NCBI GenBank assembly: GCA_014360945.1
Contig: JACIWM010000068.1
Coordinates: 1-6,386 of the forward strand
Origin: Candidatus Bipolaricaulota bacterium
GTDB lineage: Bacteria; Bipolaricaulota; Bipolaricaulia; Bipolaricaulales; Bipolaricaulaceae
DNA: 6,386 nt
Direction of reading: 5' to 3'
Numbering within the stretch: the stretch's first letter is position 1; each line of letters opens with the position of its first letter. This document shows positions 1-6,386 of the stretch, in pieces. The position numbers and the translations under genes are program-made. The notes beneath the pieces were generated by a model. The model worked only from the letters and a program-made list of their open reading frames with translations. It did no database searches and had not been told where the DNA came from.

Positions 1-3000
1 GGCACGGGATTTGTCTCCTCTCCCTACGATGCTCTTTCCGTAGAAATCCTTCCCGGTGCTGTTCAAATTTATAAAGAGCCCGCAGTCATCGAAGCCCGGG
101 TGGGCGATACCGTCACCTGGACGATCACTGTGGAGAACACCGGACTTGGTCCCATCCACAACGTGGTGGTCACGGACACCTTGGGTTCAGGCCTTTCCTA
201 CGTGAGCTCCACTCCGTCCGGCGCTCCGGTGGGCCAAGCGGTGACTTGGGCGCTTGGGACACTTGAGGCCGGTGAGGCTGTGCAAATTCAGCTTCAGGCT
301 CAAGTGGTGGCCTGTGAGGGGCTGGAAAACGCGGCGGATGTGCGCTTCGGCTGCGACGACGGCTCCGTCTGTTTTGACACGGCCGAGCAAGGGGGAACGG
401 CCACGGCCTCCATTCATCTTCTCGTGGATAACCCCCTTCTGGAATTCAATCCACCGGTGATCCAAATTCCCTATTGCGATCCCGATGGGACCATGGTGAA
501 CATGTCGGTCACCAATAACGGTGCCGGCCCGGCCAAGAACATTCGAATTTGTGTGAATTTCCCGGTCTCACTTTTGATCCAAAACGTTCAAGCCCCGGCC
601 ACGTGGGATGGCTCGTGTTTTCATCTTCCCGATCTTGGGGCCGGAGAGTCCTTCGAACTCATCTTTGATGTGCTTTACACCGGGGATTGGTGTGCGGGCG
701 GGCCCTCTGGGACCCTTTATTGGCAGGCCATTTACGAAAACGTGTGTGGCGACGAATTCCGACCCCCGGCAAAGTTCGGGACTTATGGGACAAGCTACGA
801 CACCGCCGGTCCTCCGTCCCTCTCCGTCTCCCTTTCCGGAGACGACCAGGTCTACATCTGCACCGAACACTCCTACTCGCTGGACGTGGGCTTTTCCGGC
901 CTTGGTTCCTGCGGAGGCGAGACCACAAGCGGTATTTCGGTGACGGTGAACGTTCCTCAAGGATTTGTGGTGACTGACTCTGGCGGGGGGACGTGGACGC
1001 CGGGCGAGGACGGGACCGGCGGGACGATCACCTGGATCGGGGTGGATCCGGCCGTGGGGCTCTCCACTTCCATTGGCCTTCGGGCGCCGGGGACGGCACA
1101 GTGCGGCCAAGTGGCGACCCTTACGGCAACGGCCACGGCCACGGACTGCTGCGGCTGCGAGCTTTCCGCCTCCGACTCCATCCCCATCGCCATCGAGTGT
1201 TATCAGCTTGTCACCTTCACTCGGGAGGCGGACCCGCCTGTCCAAGAAAAATGCGGGACGATCACGTATACGAACACCTTCGTCTTCGTTGACGACGCGG
1301 CGCTGGACGGGATCAGCTTCGATGAGCTTGTCTTCACCGAGTCCGCGGCCAATAACCAGGACTACGTGGAGGGAACCCTTTCCATCACCATCGACGGAAG
1401 CCCGGTAGATCCGATCATAGTGGCGGACAACACTCCCGGCGGAACCTTTGCGATCCAAGGGATAAACGACACAAGTTCCGTACGGGGCCATACTTTGGTG
1501 ATCTCCTACCAAATGGCCTTTTCTTCGAATTCCCAGCCCACCTCTTGTCCGAGCTCCTACACCTTCTACGACTGGGCCTCCTTGGATCTTGGCCAGGACT
1601 GCGCCACCGGGGACCAATGCACCGAGCCCTGTCAGGCCACGGAGGTCCTTTCCATCACCACGGCCACACCATCGATGAGCGTTTCCATCACCGGTCTTCC
1701 CGATGATTTCGTGGATCCATGCGGAACGTACACCGTGACCATCACCCTCACCAAGACTTCAACTTACGATCCGTACAACGTCCGCTTACAACTGGAAAAC
1801 CTGAACTACTACATCGTGGACCTTTCTTCCATCACCTGCAGCGGGATCTGCCCGGTGAGCCTTGTTCCCACCGAACACGGAACTTACTACGAGTGGGACT
1901 ATGGGAACGCTTTTGTGGACCAGCCAAACGGAGCCCAATCCGTGTTGCAGTTCCAAGTGCGGAAGCGCTGTAACCCCGGCCGAGAATTGGTGACCACGGC
2001 CTTGTTTGAGGATTCTTGCGGGTATTCCTCGTGCTCCGTGAGCGCCTCCGATGTGCCTTCAATCCTGCGGGAGCCCCTCCTTTACGTGTACAAGACGCCT
2101 GAGGTCATTTACGCCACCCAAAACACGGTCACCTGGACGATCTACGTCACCAACGGCGGCGCTGGCCCGGCCTACGAGGTGTGGGTGGATGACATCCTCG
2201 GCACCGGGCTTGAGTACCAATCCAGCGTGGTGGACCCGGATGTGATTGTGAATCCCGGGCAGGACCACACCGGTGCCACCATAAATGGGGTGGGCTTCTG
2301 GATTCCCGTGATCGCGCCAGGAGGCACGCGCACGATTCAAATCACGGCGCGGATGGTGGCCTGCCAGGACCTCACCGACGAGGTTTGGGTTGGGCAAAGC
2401 TGCGGCGATGTCGAGTGTGTTACGCCCATTTACGATAGCTCCTACGTCCTCATCCCCTCCACCTATGTTGTGGCCACTTCCGTGACCAATTCCCCCATGG
2501 ACGCTTGTTCGCAAAATGTGGCCAAGATCACGATTCGCAACGCCGGCGATCCCGCGGTCTACCACCTGGTGGTGGAACAAACCCTGCCCCCGGGTCTGGA
2601 GTACGTTTCCGGCTCCACTCAATGGCGGAAAGGCGATGGGACCTGGACCGCGGGTGGAGACCCCCAGGTTGTGGGGGACATTTACACCGGCTACACCTTG
2701 ACCTGGACGGAATCCGAGATATCTGGGCTTGATGAACTCCGCTCCCGCGTGACCTTGGAAATCCAATTCGAGGTGAAAGCTTCGTGCAACTTTACTGGCG
2801 GGGATTTCCAGGTCCAGGTGGCCTACAAGAACGTGTGCTCCGAGGACGGGGCCCCAGCCGTGGGGACTTTTACAATCCTCGCGCGCCGTCCAAACCTCAC
2901 GGTGACCAAGACCCAAATTTCTCCAAGCGGTCCCGTGGATTGCGGAGGAACGATCACCTGGGAGATCCGGGTGACGAACACCGGTGATGCTCCTGCGGAC

Positions 3001-6000
3001 TATGTCTGGGTGGAGGACACCTTGGGAGACGGCTTCACCTACGTGAGCTCCGACGGGGACGGAGTTTATGCCGTGGACAACGGTTACAACTCTGGCCAGC
3101 TTGTGACCTGGGCGTTGGAAGATCTTCCGCCCGGAGCCACCGCGATCCTCCGTCTCACCGCCCAGGAGAACGGCACTTGCGGGGATCTTTCCAACTTTGT
3201 GGAGGTGTTCTGGGGCTGTGGCAACGATCTTGATGGAAGTTCGGCCACGAACGATAGCACCTGCCTTTGGGAGGTCTCGGCCACGGCCACAACCCAGGCC
3301 ACCCGTATGCCCACCTTGACCCTCTCCACCGCCCTTGACCCCGGAACTATCCCCGCCTGCGGCGAGACCACCTTCACCCTCACCATCCAAAACAATTCCA
3401 CGGCCACGGCGCGGAACATCGACGCCCGCGTCACTCTTCCCACCGGGCTTTCCTATGTCCTCGGCAGCACGGAGATCGACTGCGGAGGCGGGTTTGCCCC
3501 CGGGTTGGATCCTCAAATCATTGGACAAACGCTCGTCTGGTATGACGAAAACGATAACCTCAATGACCTTTGCGACGAAATTCCGCCGGGCGGGACCATC
3601 CGACTTCGGTTCAAGGTGAAGGCCTTCTGCTACAGCACCGCGGGCAGTGCCTCCATTCGTGTGTGGTACTTCGATTGCTGTGAGGAGACTCAAGGGTACA
3701 GGGATGCATCGCGCACCATCTCCCCGGCCCTTCCGAACATCACGATCACGAAGACCCCGGCCTCCGTGGCCCTGGACTGCCATGATCCGAGCGACACCGT
3801 GACCTGGACGATTACGGTCACGAACACCGGCTCAGGCCAGGCGGACTGGGTGCGGGTGGAGGACACCCTGGGAGCGAGCCTCGTCTACGTGAGCTCGAAC
3901 CCGCCGGCCACGTCCATGGGCGAGCAGAAATGGGGCTGGGAATTCGGCCCTCTTGGCCCTGGTGAGTCTGCGACCCTGGAATTGACCGCTTACCTTTCCC
4001 GGCCTTCGGAAAGCTGTAGCGCGGCTTTGCGCACGAACACGGCCAGCGTCTACTGGGGCTGCGGAGAGTTTGACGGTGATCCGAATACATCGGAGGGATG
4101 CCAACTCGGCGGGCCGTTGAATGCCTCGGCCGTGGTAACCATACCCGATCTCTACATCGCTCCGAGCGACATCGTGCCCCTTCTCACTTGTTCTTCTGAT
4201 GGGAACTATTCCGGCGCGGTGCGGCTCACCATCCGTAACAACGGCGACGCTCCCATAAGCGAGGATTTCCGCCTCACCTTGAGCGAGGCTAGCACTGGCT
4301 GGACCGTGTCCGGCTATTTCCAAGCGGACTTCGACGGAACCCTTCCCATCAACCCCAACTCCAGCCGCCCCATCACTATCCTTGGTTGGCCCGTAACCTG
4401 CGAGGTCTGCACCTACCAGTTCACTGTGGAGCTCGACACCGCGGATGAGATCTGCGAATGCATCGAGGGGAACAACACGAACAGCCGCACCTGGACCCTT
4501 ACCCTGCCCGACGTCAGCGTGCGGGCCCAAAACCTCTCCATGAGCTGTGTGGGTGACGGTCAAATTCGGATCGCCGGTACGGTAACCCTGGGCAACGAAG
4601 GCTGTGGAGAGAGTCTCACCGCGAACGTTCCCGTGCGGTTCACGCTTTACAGCGGGCCAGGCTGTGCGGGAGAGGTTCTGGATCAGTGGGCTCAGGATTT
4701 CACCGTGGATATCCCCGCTGGTGGGGAACAGACCTTCACCATCTCCCCACGCACGGTGAACTTGGACGCTTGCGCCGAGGCCACCGGATGCAACCTCTAC
4801 CTTCTCATCGAAGCCGATTACACCCAAAGCATTTGCGAGTGCGATGGCGAAAACAACAGCCTCTGCGCGGAGCTTCCCGTGGATATCTCCGACCTCATCG
4901 TGGCTGATGAAAGTCTTGCTCTAACCTGTGCTGGTGACGGGCTGGTCAGGATTTCGGGCACGGTGACCGTAGGGAATCAGGGCTGCGGTAGTACCTTCAC
5001 CGGAAACATCCCGGTGCGCTTTACCCTCCGCGACGGAAGCGGCTGCACGGGAAACGACCTCCACACCTGGAGCGAAGTTTTCAGCGGGGTAAACATCCCC
5101 GCCGGTGGGGAGCAGACCTTCACCGTGGACCACACCTTCCCCATGGACCTTTGCGCCGCGGCCTCTGGTTGCACCGTTTCACTCCTCATCGAGCTTGATT
5201 ACACGGGTTCGATCTGCGAGTGCAACGGCGCAAACAACACGCGCTGCGTGGACTTCCCCGTGGAGATTCCGGATTTGTCTGTCCTTTCCGTGGAACCGGA
5301 GGTTCCCGATGCGTGCACTCGGGGCACGGTGAAGGTGACCGTGGCCAACACCGGCTGCGTGCCCATTGCCGCGGGAGTTCCCGTGCGCATCTCCGGCAAC
5401 GCCACCGGTGAAGCTCTTCTGCCGTCCATCCTCCCTGGAGAGACCAAGGAAATTTTTGTCCCGCTGAACGAGGTCCTCCCGTGTGGAAGCTACACCATCA
5501 CCGCCACCGTAGATCCCGACGGCTCTTTGTGTGAGTGCACGGCGGGGAACAACGCCCTTTCCGTTCCGTTCGCCGTGGTGGATCCAGACCTCACCGTGGA
5601 GAACCTCGCCGTCTCCTGCAACCCCGAGGGGACGGCTACAGTGAGCTTGACCGTTGAGAACGTTGGAACGGAAGGCTCTCCGGAGACCACGGTGCGGCTC
5701 TATATCGACGGCCAGCTTGCCCACACGTGGAACGTCCCGGCTCTCGCCGTTGAGGAGGAACACGAACTCGTTTGGGAAACCCCGCCTCTCAAATGCGGCG
5801 AAGCTCATACGTTCCGAGTGGTTGTAGACGAGGATGATCTCATCTGCGAGTGCAACGAAGGAAACAATGAAGACTCCGTCAGCTGGACCTGTCCATGTCC
5901 GGCGCTGGTCACGGAGAAGCAGATTGCGGAGATCTTACGCGGTGGGATCCCCATCTCGTTGGGTACGCCTATCCAACCCGGGGACGTGATCCTTTATCGT

Positions 6001-6386
6001 CTCGTCGTCACCAACGTGGGCGGGGCCAACGCCTACAACGTAGACCTCTACGACACTCTTCCCATGGAGTTCTTGTACATACCCGGCTCCACGAGCGCCA
6101 CCTGGCCCGGCGGCTCCTATACCTCCGATCCGGCCGGATCTCCCGGGCCAGATCTTTTCTGGAACACCTCCGCCGTGCTCGGTCCGAATGAGAGCCTCGT
6201 CTTGGAGTTCGAAACCGTCGTGACGAGCGCGGTGGTTCAGGGCCAGGTGTACACGAACACTATGCGGGCCACCGGCGAGGAAGGCGAGGGCACGCCTATC
6301 CCGCCGGACATGAGCGGGACCATCCCCGAGGACACCGACCCTGACGACAGCGACTCCATCTCGCACGTAGCGGCCGCGGTTCCCGC
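1..6386 (+). CDS. Giant cysteine-rich DUF11/CARDB multidomain surface protein, partial at both ends
   Basis: Seen: frame 1 is open across the entire window (2128 codons plus two bases) with no stop, start or frameshift; the first in-frame ATG, at 493, lies inside a module and is not a start. The translation is a string of about 16 Ig-like beta-sandwich modules: DUF11-type or DUF11-like at residues ~21-1380, five CARDB modules at ~1381-1964, and a last DUF11 module from ~1965. It is rich in Thr, Val, Gly and Asp, poor in Lys (about 20), and has about 78 Cys. No signal peptide, membrane segment, anchor, dockerin or catalytic motif is visible, but both termini lie outside the window. Known: DUF11 and CARDB modules occur in long secreted or cell-surface proteins, where they serve as stalks or adhesion modules. 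Inferred: an extracellular structural fibre or adhesin, with disulfides likely. The reading frame is certain; the biological role is not. No neighbouring gene is present to give context. Confidence 0.95.
61..432 (+). repeat. Unit 1: DUF11 module, subtype A
   Basis: The module opens with 'VQIYKEP', followed by 'DTVTWTITVENTG' and 'DTLGSGLSYVSS' (Asp at 175), then 'VTWALGTLEAGE'. This is the standard DUF11 order. It has three Cys, all in the final third (ACEG, FGC, SVC), and lacks the Cys that precedes the TW strand in units 8 and 10. The ~20 residues before it (1-60) look like the end of a preceding module or linker. Confidence 0.85.
433..810 (+). repeat. Unit 2: diverged DUF11-like module
   Basis: The 'VNMSVTNNGAGPAKN' strand-turn (Asn at 514) aligns with the 'VTNTG' turn of the other units, about 126 residues after that of unit 1. 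The module carries five Cys and ends with 'WQAIYENVCG', resembling the 'VAYKNVC' end of unit 7. It lacks the 'DTLG' motif, so it is closer to subtype B. Assignment rests on the turn motif and spacing. Confidence 0.65.
811..1200 (+). repeat. Unit 3: strongly diverged beta-sandwich module
   Basis: About 130 residues with alternating hydrophobic strands: 'PSLSVSLSG', then 'ISVTVNVPQGF', then 'TITWIGVDPAVG', then 'ATLTATATATDCCGCE'. The order, a conserved-type 'TITW' and a Cys-rich end, mimics a DUF11 unit, but the 'VTNTG' turn is absent. The terminal cluster 'DCCGC' (about 1144-1158) is the densest Cys group in the window. I recognise no named family; a degenerate DUF11-like fold is inferred from position and length. 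Confidence 0.5.
1201..1656 (+). repeat. Unit 4: unassigned, longest interior module
   Basis: About 152 residues, longer than the other interior units. Strand-like segments include 'GTITYTNTFVFVDD', 'GTLSITIDGSPVD' and 'HTLVISYQMAF'. The end is Cys-rich (SCP, DC, QC, PC). No DUF11 or CARDB hallmark is visible. It may be an Ig-like domain with an insertion or two small domains; I cannot name a family. Confidence 0.4.
1657..2070 (+). repeat. Unit 5: diverged DUF11-like module
   Basis: It begins 'PSMSVSITGLPDDFVDPCGTYTVTITLTKTS'-like (read as separate strands). The Cys-Gly before the 'TYTVTITLTK' strand matches the Cys-Gly before 'TITWEIRVTN' in unit 8. It continues through 'YDPYNVRLQLEN' and ends 'VRKRCNPG...FEDSCGYSSC', in the position of the Cys-bearing ends of units 6-10. 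It lacks both the 'NTG' turn and 'DTLG'. The fold assignment is inference from register and Cys positions. Confidence 0.5.
2071..2460 (+). repeat. Unit 6: DUF11 module, subtype A
   Basis: It opens with 'PLLYVYKTPEV', then 'NTVTWTIYVTNGGAGPAYEVWVDD' (the Asn of VTN is at 2152) and 'DILGTGLEY', followed by 'GGTRTIQITARMVAC' and 'SCGDVEC'. All DUF11 landmarks are in order. Like unit 1, it has three C-terminal Cys and no Cys ahead of the TW strand. Confidence 0.85.
2461..2886 (+). repeat. Unit 7: DUF11-like module, subtype B
   Basis: The hallmarks are 'VAKITIRNAGDPAVYHLVVEQ' (read in two parts; Asn at 2539), 'LPPGLEYVSGST' (Leu at 2584) and 'LEIQFEVKASC', ending 'VAYKNVC'. It replaces the 'DTLG...YVSS' motif of subtype A with 'LPxGLxYVxGST', which it shares with unit 9. 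It has three Cys. Confidence 0.75.
2887..3303 (+). repeat. Unit 8: DUF11 module, subtype A
   Basis: A textbook DUF11 order: 'PNLTVTKTQ', 'DCGGTITWEIRVTNTGD' (VTN Asn at 2977), 'VWVEDTLGDGFTYVSS' (Asp at 3016), 'LVTWALEDLPPG', and an end with 'VFWGCGND'. Its four Cys lie at the same places as in unit 10: before the TW strand, before the penultimate strand, in 'WGCG', and shortly after. Confidence 0.9.
3304..3723 (+). repeat. Unit 9: DUF11-like module, subtype B
   Basis: It contains 'CGETTFTLTIQNNSTATARN' (Asn at 3391), 'LPTGLSYVLGST' (Leu at 3436), 'IPPGGTIRLRFKVKAFC' and 'VWYFDCC'. The LPxGLxYVxGST and F-x-V-K-A-x-C motifs match unit 7. It has six Cys, including a vicinal pair at about 3676-3681. 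Confidence 0.75.
3724..4140 (+). repeat. Unit 10: DUF11 module, subtype A
   Basis: It opens with 'PNITITKTP', then 'DTVTWTITVTNTGSGQ' (VTN Asn at 3823), 'VRVEDTLGASLVYVSS' (Asp at 3862), 'LGPGESATLELTAY' and 'VYWGCGEFDGD'. It is the closest partner of unit 8, sharing PN-I/L-T, VEDTLG, YVSS and WGCG and the same four-Cys layout. It is the last DUF11 unit before the CARDB block. Confidence 0.9.
4141..4500 (+). repeat. Unit 11: CARDB module 1
   Basis: It begins 'IPDLYIAPSDI', has 'VRLTIRNNGDAPIS' as the CARDB-type strand-turn, and closes with 'ICECIEGNN' (4450-4476). Ordinary CARDB modules end in a V-x-E-x-N-E-x-N-N type motif; here cysteines sit on either side of the Glu. It has five Cys (LLTC, VTCEVC, ICEC). 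From its PD motif to that of unit 12 is 363 bases (121 residues). Confidence 0.8.
4501..4881 (+). repeat. Unit 12: CARDB module 2, partner of unit 13
   Basis: It begins 'LPDVSVRAQNLSMSC', then 'RIAGTVTLGNEGCG', 'VPVRFTLYSGPGC', 'IPAGGEQTFT' (4711-4740), and closes 'ICECDGENN' (4831-4857). It has eight Cys, all with counterparts in unit 13. The two are clearly a tandem duplication followed by divergence. The unit is 127 residues long. Confidence 0.85.
4882..5262 (+). repeat. Unit 13: CARDB module 3, partner of unit 12
   Basis: It begins 'ISDLIVADESLALTC', then 'RISGTVTVGNQGCG', 'IPVRFTLRDGSGC', 'IPAGGEQTFT' (5095-5124), and closes 'ICECNGANN' (5212-5238). It has the same length (127 residues) and the same eight-Cys set as unit 12, with one-residue indels that cancel out (one before IPAGG, one after). 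Confidence 0.85.
5263..5577 (+). repeat. Unit 14: CARDB module 4, short form
   Basis: It begins 'IPDLSVLSVEP', then 'GTVKVTVANTGC', 'ILPGETKEIFVPL', 'LPCGSYTITATVDPD', and closes 'LCECTAGNN' (5527-5553). At 105 residues it is close to ordinary CARDB length and lacks the extra Cys-bearing loops of units 12-13. Five Cys remain, including the CEC pair. It is the CEC motif whose second Glu is lost (Ala in its place). Confidence 0.85.
5578..5892 (+). repeat. Unit 15: CARDB module 5, short form
   Basis: It begins 'DPDLTVENLAVSC', then 'VSLTVENVGTEGS', 'VRLYIDGQ', 'LKCGEAHTFRVVVDED', and closes 'ICECNEGNN' (5842-5868), the version nearest to the ordinary CARDB ending. It carries the minimal set of four Cys: strand A, before the penultimate strand, and the CEC pair. 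It is 105 residues, the same as unit 14, and is followed directly by 'CPCP'. Confidence 0.9.
5893..6386 (+). repeat. Unit 16: DUF11 module with acidic stretch, cut by window end
   Basis: After a 'CPC' hinge, the unit reads 'LVTEKQIAEILRGG', 'GDVILYRLVVTNVGGANAYN' (VTN Asn at 6013), 'DTLPMEFLYIPGST', 'LFWNTSAVLGPNESL' and 'YTNTMRATGEEGEG'. This is canonical DUF11 order. It has no Cys after the hinge, unlike every other unit. An acidic segment 'EDTDPDDSDSIS' (about 6328-6363) follows near the window edge. The gene continues past base 6386. Confidence 0.85.

Noticed and set aside
187..465. 92-codon open frame on the minus strand
   Set aside because: In-register shadow ending at the sense Ser TCA codon at 187.
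493..495. First in-frame ATG as a possible gene start
   Set aside because: It lies in the middle of a beta-strand of unit 2, the frame is open and module-encoding upstream, and no ribosome-binding site is apparent.
608..1408. Several ~100-codon open frames on the + strand in frames 2 and 3
   Set aside because: They overlap the continuous frame 1, are rich in Arg, Pro and Ser as expected of out-of-frame GC-rich DNA, and overlap one another.
568..1617. 349-codon open frame on the minus strand
   Set aside because: Same in-register shadow; it ends at a sense Ser TCA codon at 568. The sense frame has clear module motifs, the antisense none.
2059..3783. 574-codon open frame on the minus strand
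   Set aside because: It is in exact codon register with the + frame. It ends at 2059, where the sense strand has an in-frame Ser TCA. It stays open only because TTA, CTA and TCA codons are rare in the sense gene. Its translation has no family resemblance.
3832..4827. 331-codon open frame on the minus strand
   Set aside because: In-register shadow ending at the sense Ser TCA codon at 3832, opposite DUF11 unit 10 and CARDB modules.
5179..5808. 209-codon open frame on the minus strand
   Set aside because: In-register shadow ending at the sense Ser TCA codon at 5179, opposite CARDB modules.
4450..5868. Evenly spaced repeated DNA, considered as a CRISPR or other DNA-level repeat array
   Set aside because: The repeats are at protein level with many synonymous differences, and units are 315-381 bases long with no spacer structure.
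5842..5901. CEC...CPC cysteines as a ferredoxin, metallothionein or EGF-like site
   Set aside because: The spacing does not match those families, and the Glu/Asn-Asn context is that of a CARDB end motif; metal binding remains only an alternative to disulfides.
5935..6366. 143-codon open frame on the minus strand
   Set aside because: In-register shadow ending at the sense Leu TTA codon at 5935, opposite the last DUF11 unit.

Overview
The whole 6386-base window is the interior of one very long protein-coding gene on the + strand. Frame 1, whose codons begin at base 1, reads from the first base to the last through 2128 complete codons. It has no stop, and neither the true start nor the true end lies inside the window. 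No intergenic space, RNA gene, mobile element, CRISPR array or promoter is visible.

The encoded protein is a chain of about 16 extracellular-type beta-sandwich modules. Units 1-10 (about bases 61-4140) are DUF11-type or DUF11-like modules. Several carry the family hallmark 'TVTWTITVTNTG...DTLG...YVSS', while units 3-5 are strongly diverged. Units 11-15 (4141-5892) are five CARDB-type modules, each opening with a 'PDL/PDV/SDL' motif and closing with a CEC-x-x-x-NN motif. Unit 16 (5893-6386) is a further DUF11-type module with an acidic stretch, cut by the window edge. Within units 6-10, two module subtypes alternate (A-B-A-B-A).

The most distinctive feature is cysteine richness: about 78 Cys by hand count in 2128 residues, at positions that recur from module to module. 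The first ~100 residues and the last ~160 contain none. In the CARDB block, two cysteines flank the conserved Glu of each module's terminal motif. This suggests a disulfide-stapled (or, less likely, metal-binding) secreted or surface fibre.

The organism cannot be named from this sequence. The DNA is GC-rich (around 60% by eye), with Leu TTA/CTA and Ser TCA rarely used. Giant DUF11/CARDB proteins occur in many bacteria and some archaea. The style recalls uncultured thermophilic lineages such as Bipolaricaulota/Acetothermia, but that is only a weak impression. No enzyme or catalytic domain is visible, so the supportable role is structural: a cell-surface, sheath or adhesion protein.
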